From Chlamydia sp. 04-14 (GTDB taxonomy: Bacteria > Chlamydiota > Chlamydiia > Chlamydiales > Chlamydiaceae), in assembly GCF_036632095.1 (NCBI RefSeq), contig NZ_JAPYKW010000003.1, positions 62,001-126,000 of the forward strand: a stretch of 64,000 nt of DNA, read 5' to 3'. Made by a program: the position numbers and the translations under genes. The notes under the pieces are model-generated. The model was not told the DNA's origin. It ran no database searches and was given only the letters and a program-made list of their open reading frames with translations. Positions 35,370 to 44,069 of the stretch are shown in pieces (the stretch's first letter is position 1; each line of letters starts with the position of its first letter).

Positions 35370-36188
35370 ATGAGAGTTTATGAATACCTATATCTGCCTA
35401 TATGGCTGGATGTTTTTATGGTTTTGCCTGTCGATCTTGGCAGCAGTCCGAATCTAGAAAGTATCAGTTTAGAAGACCAAGAAATTAATTCTAACGATAC
35501 CGAGCAACACTTTCCTGAACAGACTACTGAACAAGTAAATTTATTTATTCACGGGGGTCCTAGACCGTTTGTCACGGAATCCTCAGATGTATTTGAAGCC
35601 GTAAGTGTTTTTGATGACAATATAGAAATGCCTGCGGCACATCATATCGATGTTACCTACATTAATGGTAGCTCTCAAACTCTAATGGAGGCGCAGCTTG
35701 AATCCTTATACATTAGTGAAGTGCGTAACACAGCTGTACGCATGCTGTATAATTCAGGCTCAGAAGATTGGTGCTCGCGATTGTCTCGCAGACCTGTTTT
35801 CTCTCGATCTAGTCCGTTATGTCAAGCATTGTTAGATTCTTTGCAGCATTTCTTCTCTCATCCAGGGAATCGGCATAGAAGACATACAATTATATTTTAC
35901 GGAGATGGGGGAGCTGCGGTTCAGCAAGTGTTAGATAATTCTCCATATGCAGATAATATTTTTGTGATTGGTATTGCTCCAACCGTATACGTCAGGGGAG
36001 ATAATGTACGTCACTTTAGAGTATCTGGAGATGTCACCACTCTTTTTGATCGTGATGGATTTACACAAACTAATGTAACGACTGTTCCCTACTCGTCGGG
36101 AACGGAGGGTTTATTTTTCCCAAGCATACGTTGCCCAAGTTATCTTTGGGCTTTGCGTTTAACAGGAACCCCCCCCCCATTTATCTAA
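35370..36188 (+). CDS. DUF687-family protein, N-terminal half, stops at poly-C tract
   Basis: About 272 residues; the start is uncertain (ATG 35370, ATG 35418 and an in-frame TTG 35337 are all possible). The protein is a clear paralogue of the N-terminal half of the complete DUF687 gene at 57986: compare YINGSSQT with YVNGSSST, FYGDGGAA with FYGDGGHV, VIGIAPT with VIGISPT, and RVSGDVTTLFDRDGF with RLSGDVTSLLDREGF. The homology stops at the C10 tract at 36169-36178, after which a new frame encounters TAA (36186-36188). The missing C-terminal half, with transmembrane helices, appears right after the C10 tract at 56405. With 11 (or 8) Cs the two halves would be in frame. DUF687 is known only from chlamydiae and has no assigned function. 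Confidence 0.7.
   Translation: MRVYEYLYLPIWLDVFMVLPVDLGSSPNLESISLEDQEINSNDTEQHFPEQTTEQVNLFIHGGPRPFVTESSDVFEAVSVFDDNIEMPAAHHIDVTYINGSSQTLMEAQLESLYISEVRNTAVRMLYNSGSEDWCSRLSRRPVFSRSSPLCQALLDSLQHFFSHPGNRHRRHTIIFYGDGGAAVQQVLDNSPYADNIFVIGIAPTVYVRGDNVRHFRVSGDVTTLFDRDGFTQTNVTTVPYSSGTEGLFFPSIRCPSYLWALRLTGTPPPFI
36169..36178 (+). repeat. C10 homopolymer tract 1
   Basis: Ten consecutive Cs at the end of the DUF687 N-terminal half. The next base begins the headless DUF1389 frame. Tracts of this kind are known phase-variable sites in chlamydial pmp and related genes. Same length and orientation as the tracts at 56405 and 62598. Confidence 0.95.
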
Positions 36189-36261
36189 AGTAGTTCAAGA
36201 GAGGACTAGCTTTCGTTATCCCACATATAAGTTATGTAAAAATGCCCTAAGAGTCGGCAGT

Positions 36262-37386
36262 GTGTTTTGCCTAACTCTTTCCTCGGTATTTGCTATTGCT
36301 TTAATTTGTGGGGCAGCTCAGCCCGCTTTAATCATCTGTTTAGTTATTTCTTTGGTTCTTACCCTAGTGCTCTTGGCAATATCCTTGCGTCGTTATATAC
36401 GACGTGAATTCGGGCCCGCCCTTCCTGAAGGTTTTCTTTCAGTAATAAAAAAAGAGTTTCCCACAGCTATTTATGAGCTAGTAGTTCAGGAGAGATTGAA
36501 TCTTCAAGAACTTCGCGCTGTTATTTCAGGTTTATCTTCTGGGATATTTACTTTTCCCTCGAAAAGATCCCGGGAGAAGGTAGAGAGATTCGGTCTTGAG
36601 CGTTTACAAAGCGCTTGTGAGGGTGTTCAATTGCCCGATCTAGAGAAGATCTTATTAAAGAACTGTCCTTTTTATTTAATGAATAAGTTTATCCAACTAG
36701 GTCCTAAAGAGTTCCCTAAATCTGTTAATTTACCTCCCGAAGTCTATTGGTTAAGTCGTTTAGGATTGTCAGACAGTCATGTTGTATTTTTTAATTTTTA
36801 TGTTTGGATTTTGTCTCAAGTAGTGTCTAAGGAAGAATATGAAACACTTTTGAAGCATGCGAAAGATTCTACTTGGGACCAGATTAAAGATTTAACTGGG
36901 GGCTTAAGACTTCGTGTAAGAGAGGGTGTAGACAACTATTTTATCGAAGAGGTTGGTCTGACTAAAGGTTCGCTGAAATCTCTCGTCGGTGGCCCCTGGT
37001 TATTGTATCTATGTAAACATGGTGTCTGTTGGGAACAATTACAATTACTTAAAGAATTAGACTGTTCAAGTGTTAGCCTAATGGATGAATTCGAAACGTC
37101 TCATAGAAGAACTTGTTTGATGAAATCATACTTTTCTATTTCACCCTATGTTAATGAAAGTGATATCGAGACTTTTGACTCACACGTAATCTTATTTACT
37201 TTTAGCGAATGGAAGGAAAGTCTTGATTTACATAAGGATAAAAAGGATTTTTGTATTTATGATGAGACTATGACTCTCTTAAAAAAACGTAGTCAAAGTA
37301 TTTTGCGAGAATGTGATACAGATAAAGATATCCCCCCTCTGCCTGAGCGCAACATAAATAGAGAGACGGCGGCGATCGTAGAGTGA
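36262..37386 (+). CDS. DUF1389-family inclusion-membrane-like protein, N-terminus missing (copy 1)
   Basis: The homologous frame is open from the C10 tract (36179), reading PHLSKVVQERTSFRYPTYKL before the only usable start, GTG 36262. Other family members have ~40 residues before the first membrane helix, starting MNP; here this head is absent. The body is typical: two adjacent TM helices (CLTLSSVFAIALICGAA, then LIICLVISLVLTLVLLAI), then the conserved block LPEGFLSVIKKEFPTAIYEL, LQELRAVISGLSSG, LPDLEKILLKNCP and the C-terminal LCKHGVCWEQLQLLKE. A two-helix hairpin near the N-terminus is the hallmark of type III-secreted Inc proteins. A head with NPPPP lies just before the C10 tract at 62598. 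Confidence 0.75.
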   Translation: MFCLTLSSVFAIALICGAAQPALIICLVISLVLTLVLLAISLRRYIRREFGPALPEGFLSVIKKEFPTAIYELVVQERLNLQELRAVISGLSSGIFTFPSKRSREKVERFGLERLQSACEGVQLPDLEKILLKNCPFYLMNKFIQLGPKEFPKSVNLPPEVYWLSRLGLSDSHVVFFNFYVWILSQVVSKEEYETLLKHAKDSTWDQIKDLTGGLRLRVREGVDNYFIEEVGLTKGSLKSLVGGPWLLYLCKHGVCWEQLQLLKELDCSSVSLMDEFETSHRRTCLMKSYFSISPYVNESDIETFDSHVILFTFSEWKESLDLHKDKKDFCIYDETMTLLKKRSQSILRECDTDKDIPPLPERNINRETAAIVE

Positions 37387-37420
37387 AAATCTTTTAAGTT
37401 TAGACAGTAAGGTAGGTTTT

Positions 37421-38695
37421 GTGAATCCACTTCCAAATGCTCGATACCCGATCTCCTCGGAACAACGTCAATCTGCATCGGTAATTAAACAGGCGAGTAG
37501 AGCACGTAATTTGATGATTGGATTGCGCAATCATATTATAATTATAGGTAGTATATTTTTCTCTATTGCCTCCGTTGCATTAATTGCTATAGTCGCTTGT
37601 GGATTTACACAACCTGCAATCCTTTCTTGTTTATTAATATCTCTCATTGTCGCTGGGGTCATGCTGATTTTAATGGTGCGTCATATCCGCGAAACGCGAC
37701 CTGTACTTCCCTCGGGTTTTCTTTCAGTAATAAAAAAAGAGTTTCCTACAGTTATTTATGAGCTAGTAGTTCAAGAGAGACTGACTCTTCAAGAACTTCG
37801 TGCAGTTCTTTTAGGTTTATCTTTAGGAGCATTTACTTTTCCATCGATAGCATGTCAGGAGAAAGTAGAGAGATTTAGTCTTGAGCGTTTGCAAAAGGCC
37901 TGTGAGGGAATTCAACTGCCCGATTTAGAAAAGATTCTGTTGAAGAACTGTCCATTGTACTTTGTTAATAAGTTCATTCAATTAGGTCCTAAAGAATTTC
38001 CTGAAGCCGAAAATATGGATCCTGAGATTTATTGGGTGTGTCGTACAGGGCTAGATTCTATATATAATACCGCCTTCGATCCTGATACATGGGTATTAGC
38101 TCATGTGATCACTCAGGAAGAGTATGAAATGCTATTAATGCACGCAAAAAATAATACTTGGGATCAAGTTAAAAAGACTTTTATTGCTAAAGAATTAAAT
38201 CCTAGACTTAAAAAATTTATAGAAGTTGCAGATGTTGAAGGTTTTACTATTGATAGAGAGATGTTGTTATCGAGTCTGCCCTTAGCGTCGATACTAAGAT
38301 TATGTAAGCACGGAGTCTGTTGGAAACAGTTGGAACTGTTTAAGGAAGTAGAGTGCAAATACATAAATTTCTTTACTCTATTTGAATTGGCATCTAGGAA
38401 TTTGAATGCCATGAAGTTAATGCTTGTTATTGCTCCTCATATTAATGAGAATAAGAAAGAATTCGATCCGTTTATTACTCTAGTTACTTGGGAAGAATGG
38501 ATTCAAGAATATAAAAAAATAAAAGCACCTAGTTTCTTTTTTGCTAATACTTTAAAGTTTTTAAGTAAGAAAAGTGGGAAGATTCTAAAGCATCCACTAC
38601 CGTTCGAAACTCCTGTATATTCTACAAATATTCATACAGGTGAGAGAGTTTTGGAATCTGATTCTGCAAAAGGAACGAAGTTTTTTAATTCATAG
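37421..38695 (+). CDS. DUF1389-family inclusion-membrane-like protein (copy 2)
   Basis: 424 residues from GTG 37421 (MNPLPNARYPISSEQRQS), preceded by TAAGGTAGG. It has a paired hydrophobic hairpin at about residues 38-88 (IIIIGSIFFSIASVALIAIV; LLISLIVAGVMLILMV), the conserved central block (PSGFLSVIKKEFPTVIYELV, FTFPSIACQEKVERF, LPDLEKILLKNCPLYFVNKF) and a variable C-terminal half ending with LRLCKHGVCWKQLELFKEVE and a short Asp/Ser tail. It is an N-terminal two-TM, long cytosolic tail layout, as in Inc proteins. A 439-bp segment is nearly identical to copy 3. Function unknown. It lies 34 nt downstream of copy 1 on the same strand. Confidence 0.85.
   Translation: MNPLPNARYPISSEQRQSASVIKQASRARNLMIGLRNHIIIIGSIFFSIASVALIAIVACGFTQPAILSCLLISLIVAGVMLILMVRHIRETRPVLPSGFLSVIKKEFPTVIYELVVQERLTLQELRAVLLGLSLGAFTFPSIACQEKVERFSLERLQKACEGIQLPDLEKILLKNCPLYFVNKFIQLGPKEFPEAENMDPEIYWVCRTGLDSIYNTAFDPDTWVLAHVITQEEYEMLLMHAKNNTWDQVKKTFIAKELNPRLKKFIEVADVEGFTIDREMLLSSLPLASILRLCKHGVCWKQLELFKEVECKYINFFTLFELASRNLNAMKLMLVIAPHINENKKEFDPFITLVTWEEWIQEYKKIKAPSFFFANTLKFLSKKSGKILKHPLPFETPVYSTNIHTGERVLESDSAKGTKFFNS
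37586..38024 (+). repeat. Near-identical 439-bp segment shared by DUF1389 copies 2 and 3
   Basis: This segment and 40031-40469 have the same length and differ at only scattered positions by eye (most in the third codon base), while the flanks of the two genes are much more different. It starts at GCTATAGT and ends at GGATCCTG. The pattern is a direct repeat typical of recent gene conversion. Confidence 0.75.
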
Positions 38696-38739
38696 TGCCC
38701 TCTAATCATATAACTTAGTGAGCATATCAAGAATTTAAC

Positions 38740-39799
38740 AAATATACCCTCACATTCGGATGCCAGCGCTGCTTTGCCTATAGTGAAATCCTCTTTTAAG
38801 AATAAGTTATATAAGAATACAGCTCTAATAGTAGGTGTTTTTTTTGTTTAGCTCTTTCCTCGGTATTTGCAATTACGCTAGCTTGTGGATTTATACAACC
38901 AGTGTTGATTGTATGTTCGGTGGTCTCCGTTGTTCTTGCCGTTGTGTTTTTGGCAAAGGTAGCGCAAAGTTATAAAAGACAGGTTTTTGATACCTCTCTT
39001 CCTTCAGGCTTTCTTAACGTAATAAAAAAAGAATTTCCTGAAATCCTTTACGAGTTGATTGTTCAGCAGAGATTGACTCTACAAGAGCTGCGCGCTGTTA
39101 TTACAGGTTTATCTTCTGGGGTATTTACTTTTCCTTCGAGGAAATGTCAGGAGAAGGTAGAGAGATTTGGTCTTGAGCGTTTGTAAAAGGCCTGTGAGGG
39201 AATTCAACTGCCCGATTTAGAAAAGATTCTATTGAAGAACTGCCCATTTTATTCAATTAGTTCCTAAAGAGTTTCCTGAAGCCGCAAATATAGATCCTGA
39301 AATGTATTGGGTATCTCCAATAGGTTTGTCGGATCATGCTGACATAGCGTTGCATCCTTTTATTTGGATTCTTGCAAGGGTTATCTCTAAGGAAGAGTAT
39401 GAAACATTGCTACATCATGCACAAAATTTATGTAAGCATGGAGTGAGTTAGGATCAACTATAGTTATTTAATGAGGTAAGTAGTCAAAGTATCAATCTAT
39501 TGAATGCTTCTGATTATTCATTCAGGGGTCTGAATATTCAGCGATTGTTATTTGTCATTGCTTCCAGCTTGAAGGAAGAGTCTCAGGATTTTGATCCGGA
39601 AATTGCTCTTCTGTTATCAGAGGAATGGATGAAAGATTATGAAAAGAATCGACATAAAGATGATCGGAAGCTTTTTAACGGTACTATAGATCTTTTAAAC
39701 AAGAATTAAAAAAAATTTTTATAAAATTAGAAGGTGAGGGACTTCCTGAGGTTTATAAATATGACCTGAATAGGTCTACTGGGGAGAGAATTCGATAGG
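38740..39799 (+). pseudogene. Degraded DUF1389 gene
   Basis: Recognisable family sequence with at least five lesions. The start codon is lost: AATTTAACAAAT occupies the place of the GTG-AAT-CCA start of copy 3, followed by the same IPSHS. There is a frameshift in the T8 run near 38837 (reading passes from VGVFF to CLALSS only by a one-base slip). A CAA codon became TAA at 39184-39186 (LERL-stop). A 17-nt deletion follows at about 39250 (missing the FVNKF-coding part), plus a larger internal loss around 39424, and two TAG codons occur near 39450-39464. Remaining fragments, such as a piece with VIKKEFPEILYELIV at 39020-39070, are not likely to make protein. It is flanked by intact copies, so it is a decayed array member. 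Confidence 0.85.
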
Positions 39800-39880
39800 A
39801 ATAGCTATTCGTAGATTCTTAATTTTAAAAATGATATAATCGCCCTTTAGTTTGTTTATTTTTAATAGTTTAAGGGAATT

Positions 39881-41158
39881 GTGAATCCATCAAGTATACC
39901 TTCACATTCTGGTTCTAACGGATCTTCAATAATTAAACAAAATATTCAATCATGCGTAACAGATAGGTTGCGTAAGTATGCTTTAATTGTAACTAGTATT
40001 TTTTGTTCGATCGTTGCCATTGCTATGGTCGCTATAGTTGCTTGTGGATTTACACAACCTGCAATCCTTGCTTGTTTATTAATATCTCTCATTGTCGCTG
40101 GAGTGATGCTGGTTTTAATGGTGCGTCATATCCGCGAAACGCGACCTGTACTTCCCTCAGGTTTTCTTTCAGTAATAAAAAGAGAGTTTCCCACAGTTAT
40201 TTATGAGCTAGTAGTTCAGGAGAGGTTGAATCTTCAAGAACTTCGCGCAGTTCTTTTAGGTTTATCTTCAGGAGTATTTACTTTTCCATCGATAGCATGT
40301 CAGAAGAAGGTAGAGAGATTTGGTCTTGAGCGTTTACAAAAGGGTTGTGAGGGGATAGAGTTGCCTGATTTGGAGAAGATCTTATTGAAGAACTGTCCAT
40401 TTTATTTTGTTAATAAGTTCATTCAATTAGGTCCTAAAGAGTTCCCTGAAGCAGAAAATATGGATCCTGCACTTTATTGGGTATCTAGAACTGGGTTCTC
40501 CTCTACTTGCAACACGGTCTTTGATCCCTATGTCTGGTTGTTAGCGCATGTGGTGACTCAGCAAGAATACGAAATGCTATTGAGTCATGCGAAAGATTCT
40601 ACCTGGGATCAAATTCGAGAAACTTTCGTTAAAGGCGAGCTGCGTAATCGACTTGGAGCATTGATAGACACTGTAGATATAGAATACTTCGATACGAAAA
40701 GAGACTCTTTGAAGGCATGTCTTGGTGGTTTAGGTTTTACGTGGCTCCTCTATTTATGTAAGCATGGAGTTTGTTGGGAACAATTACAGTTATTTAAAGA
40801 AATTGAAAGCAGGGATATCAACTTTATAGCCATGTTCGATGTATCCTCAAGAGGGATGACGACCACAAAATTGATCTATGCCATTGCTCCTTATATTGAT
40901 GAGAATAAGGAAGAATTCGATCCATTTATTTCTCTGATTACTTGGGATCAATGGATCCAAGAATATAAGAATAATAAACACAATCGTAGATGGCGTTTCT
41001 TTAAAGGGACTATGAATTTCTTAAATAAACAGAGTAAGCACATCTTAAAATACGATGACATTCCTGGGAGCCCCAGCTATTCTATAGATAATCGTACGGG
41101 TAGAAGAACCCTTGATTACGGTCCCTTTGACGATGGGAAAAATCAAGAAATAGAATAG
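39881..41158 (+). CDS. DUF1389-family inclusion-membrane-like protein (copy 3)
   Basis: 425 residues from GTG 39881 (MNPSSIPSHSGSNGSSIIKQ), preceded by TAAGGGA. Two adjacent TM helices at about residues 36-86 (LIVTSIFCSIVAIAMVAIVA; LLISLIVAGVMLVLMVRH), then the shared central domain and LLYLCKHGVCWEQLQLFKEI, and a distinct end. Same Inc-like layout as the other copies. A 439-bp segment is nearly identical to copy 2. The C-terminus carries a charged end (NKEEFDPFISLITWDQWIQE). No function known. The intergenic space before it contains the rest of the degraded copy, and 114 nt to copy 4 follow. Confidence 0.85.
   Translation: MNPSSIPSHSGSNGSSIIKQNIQSCVTDRLRKYALIVTSIFCSIVAIAMVAIVACGFTQPAILACLLISLIVAGVMLVLMVRHIRETRPVLPSGFLSVIKREFPTVIYELVVQERLNLQELRAVLLGLSSGVFTFPSIACQKKVERFGLERLQKGCEGIELPDLEKILLKNCPFYFVNKFIQLGPKEFPEAENMDPALYWVSRTGFSSTCNTVFDPYVWLLAHVVTQQEYEMLLSHAKDSTWDQIRETFVKGELRNRLGALIDTVDIEYFDTKRDSLKACLGGLGFTWLLYLCKHGVCWEQLQLFKEIESRDINFIAMFDVSSRGMTTTKLIYAIAPYIDENKEEFDPFISLITWDQWIQEYKNNKHNRRWRFFKGTMNFLNKQSKHILKYDDIPGSPSYSIDNRTGRRTLDYGPFDDGKNQEIE
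40031..40469 (+). repeat. Second copy of the 439-bp DUF1389 repeat
   Basis: Direct-orientation partner of 37586-38024 within copy 3, equal in length; see that entry. Confidence 0.75.
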
Positions 41159-41280
41159 GATCTATAGAACTCTACTTTTATACTTGTTTTGTATATAAGC
41201 GCCACAGAATCATTCGGATAAGGGATGAGCGCATCTTGCTGTATTTGGATGTTTTAGAAGTTAAGTAATAATTGGATACT

Positions 41281-42501
41281 ATGACAGTGATAGGTGTTTC
41301 TCCCACTTTATCAGTAGTTAAGCAAAATAGTGGAATACGTTACCTTGTAGATACTTTGTATAAGAATGCTCTACTTGTCAGTAGCCTATGTTGCTTATTT
41401 CTTTCTGGTATTTTTACCATCCTAGTTGCTTTTGGGATAGCTCAGCCTGTAATCATTACATGTTTGGTGCTATCCTTTATTCTCTCTGGAATACTTTCGG
41501 GTCTGATTTTGCATCGTTGTGCAGCGCGAGATGGAAGATTGCCCATACCCGAAGGTTTTCGTTATGTAATTAGAAAGCATTTTCCTGAAGTGCTTTATGA
41601 TTTGGTTATTGAAAAAGAATTAACACTCCAAGAACTTCGTGCTGTTATTTCAGGTTTATCTTCTGGGACATTTACTTTTCCCTCGATAGCATGTCGGGAA
41701 AAGGTAGAAAGGTTTGATCTTGAGCGTTTGCAAAAGGGCTGTGAGGGGATAGAGTTTCCTGATTTGGAGAATTTGCTTTTAAAGCACTGTCCGTTTTATT
41801 TCATGAATAAATTTGTCCAACTAGGTCCTAAGGATTTACCTCAGTCAGAAAATATGTCCCCCGCTACCTACTGGTTTTCTCGTACAGGTCTATCGGATAG
41901 ATTGGATACGGTGTGCCATCCTTATGTTTGGTTTCTTGCTCAGGTAATCTCTCAAGGTGAATATGAAACTTTGCTGTTGCATGCGAAGAAGGGAACGTGG
42001 TTTGCAGTTAAGGATTTATTCAAAACGGTTATCAATAAAATTCTTATACATATGAGAAATATTCCTCTAGATAATGTTTGGACAGAAACAGAAGCGCTAT
42101 TTACCTGTATTAAGCTGCCCTGGCTATTATACCTGTGTAAACACGGTGTTAGCTGGAAGCAACTACAGTTGTTCAAAGAAATACGCTATCAGGATGTAAA
42201 GTTTCTTAATAAGATCAATAGGTTGGAAGGGGGAATCAACCTGATGAAATTAGTGAGCACAATTGCCCCTTGTATTGATGAAAATAGAAAAGGATTTGAT
42301 CCATATATCGCTTTGCTAACTTGGGATGAGTGGATTAGAGAGCATGAAAATCATACTCATTATGAAGGAATAGTAGACTTTCTAAATAGCCGCAGTAAAC
42401 ATCATTTAACGAAACAGATTATCTTTAAAATTCCCTGCTATTCTTACGATCCTATTACCGGAGATCGCAAATCTAAGAGATGGCTGAAAATTATGAATTA
42501 A
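41281..42501 (+). CDS. DUF1389-family inclusion-membrane-like protein (copy 4)
   Basis: 406 residues from ATG 41281 (MTVIGVSPTLSVVKQ). An in-frame TTG lies 9 nt upstream, but the ATG is preferred. There is a two-helix hairpin at about residues 30-80 (LLVSSLCCLFLSGIFTILVAF; IITCLVLSFILSGILSGLIL), then the family core (LPIPEGFRYVIRKHFPEVLY, LQELRAVISGLSSGTFTFPS). The C-terminal third differs from other copies except for LLYLCKHGVSWKQLQLFKEI. This copy is one of the more divergent. No function known; host-membrane location is inferred from the TM hairpin. Confidence 0.85.
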   Translation: MTVIGVSPTLSVVKQNSGIRYLVDTLYKNALLVSSLCCLFLSGIFTILVAFGIAQPVIITCLVLSFILSGILSGLILHRCAARDGRLPIPEGFRYVIRKHFPEVLYDLVIEKELTLQELRAVISGLSSGTFTFPSIACREKVERFDLERLQKGCEGIEFPDLENLLLKHCPFYFMNKFVQLGPKDLPQSENMSPATYWFSRTGLSDRLDTVCHPYVWFLAQVISQGEYETLLLHAKKGTWFAVKDLFKTVINKILIHMRNIPLDNVWTETEALFTCIKLPWLLYLCKHGVSWKQLQLFKEIRYQDVKFLNKINRLEGGINLMKLVSTIAPCIDENRKGFDPYIALLTWDEWIREHENHTHYEGIVDFLNSRSKHHLTKQIIFKIPCYSYDPITGDRKSKRWLKIMN

Positions 42502-42624
42502 ATTTATTTCGACTACTCTCTCTGCCTTAATTCACAGACAGTGCCGAACGGATTTATTGATTGTTTTTACCTATGTAAATTGGTATAATTTTTCGAATTT
42601 ATTAGATTAAGTAGGGTGTAGATT

Positions 42625-43872
42625 ATGAATCCTATACAAACTTCCCCTCTTCCAGGATCTAATGCTTCCTTGATACTGACGAAAAAAGACAGGAGCACGA
42701 CGCCTTGTATAACAGATAAGTTGCATAAATGTGCTCTAGCCGTAGCGAGTCTTGTTTTCCTTGCGCTTTCTGCTACATTTACAGCCTTTATTATCTTAGG
42801 ACTTACTCATTTTTCCATTGTTTTAGGTTTAATAATTTCTCTCGCTCTTTCAGGAGTGATGCTTACATCGTTATATCGTTTATACCATCCATGTCGAGAA
42901 AAATTACCCATTCCCTCGGGCTTCCTTTCAGTAATTAAGCAAGAGTTCCCTCAAGTAGTTTATGATCTAACTATTCAGGAAAGACTGACTCTTCAAGAAC
43001 TTCGTGCTGTTATTTCAGGTTTATCTTCTGGGACATTTACTTTTCCCTCAGAAGCATGTCAGGTAAAGTTAGAGAGATTTGGTCTTGAGCGTTTACAGCA
43101 GGCCTGTGCAGATATTAAATTACCCGATTTAGAAAACCTACTTGTAAAACATTGTCCTCTCTATTTCATAAAAACATTTATTCAGATCGGCCCTAGAGAG
43201 TTTCCAGAAGCAGAAAATTTGGATCCTGAAGTCTATTGGTTATCTCGTACGGGATTAACCCACCGTTTGGATACAGCTTTTCATCACTATATCTGGATTT
43301 TCTCTAAAGTGATTTCTAAATCTGAATATGAAACTTTATTAGATCATGCTCAAAATAACACCTGGGATCAAGCGTATCCTATGGTTGAGGAAATCCGAAC
43401 CCGACTTATAGGTCGTGTACCAAATGAGTCTGTGGAATATTTTTATGTTGATAGGGCTTGGCTATCCCATTGTTTTAGTCAATTTTCTCTAGAATGGTTG
43501 TTGTATTTATGTAAGCACGGTGTTTCTTGGGGGCAATTACAATTAATTGGACAGGTGGAATGTAGAGATATGATATTCCTTTCCATGTTCAATGATGCCA
43601 ACGGAGGTATGAATTTAATAGAGCTCATCCTCTCTATATATCCACATATTCAGGAAGATCATGATGAATTTGATGCTTCCATTACACTACTTACCTGGGA
43701 TGAGTGGATTGATGATTATGAGAAACATAAAGAGGATTTCGGTTGGCGTTTCTATGATAGGACGATTACCTTCTTAAATGAACGTAGAGGGGAGTCTTTG
43801 ATAAGAAAAGAGCTTCCACATATTCCTATTTATTCAATAGATAGTGCAACAGGAACGAAGATACTCGAGTAG
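42625..43872 (+). CDS. DUF1389-family inclusion-membrane-like protein (copy 5)
   Basis: 415 residues from ATG 42625 (MNPIQTSPLPGSNASLILTK), preceded by AGGGTG. The membrane hairpin is at about 37-87 (LAVASLVFLALSATFTAFII; SIVLGLIISLALSGVMLTSL). The core (SGFLSVIKQEFPQVVYDLTI, LQELRAVISGLSSG, FTFPSEACQVKLERFGLERL) matches the family. A TATAAT 35 nt upstream of the start region (TTGGTATAATTTTT at about 42580-42592) may be its promoter. The C-terminus ends YSIDSATGTKILE, like the PxYSxDxxTG ending in copies 2 and 3. Function unknown. Confidence 0.85.
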   Translation: MNPIQTSPLPGSNASLILTKKDRSTTPCITDKLHKCALAVASLVFLALSATFTAFIILGLTHFSIVLGLIISLALSGVMLTSLYRLYHPCREKLPIPSGFLSVIKQEFPQVVYDLTIQERLTLQELRAVISGLSSGTFTFPSEACQVKLERFGLERLQQACADIKLPDLENLLVKHCPLYFIKTFIQIGPREFPEAENLDPEVYWLSRTGLTHRLDTAFHHYIWIFSKVISKSEYETLLDHAQNNTWDQAYPMVEEIRTRLIGRVPNESVEYFYVDRAWLSHCFSQFSLEWLLYLCKHGVSWGQLQLIGQVECRDMIFLSMFNDANGGMNLIELILSIYPHIQEDHDEFDASITLLTWDEWIDDYEKHKEDFGWRFYDRTITFLNERRGESLIRKELPHIPIYSIDSATGTKILE

Positions 43873-44069
43873 TGTATTTTATAAAGCAGCGCTCTGGATT
43901 TACTTTTCATCATTTCTCCGGTTGCAACTAATAATTTTTATGTCAGATTTTTCTAAGAAATAAAGGATTCTGAAATGGATTGATTTTGCCTGTTGTTTTT
44001 AATTTTAGATGCGATTAAAAAATCTCGGATTTTTTTTGTTTCCAAAATTTAGAAATAACTAGGTGGGCT

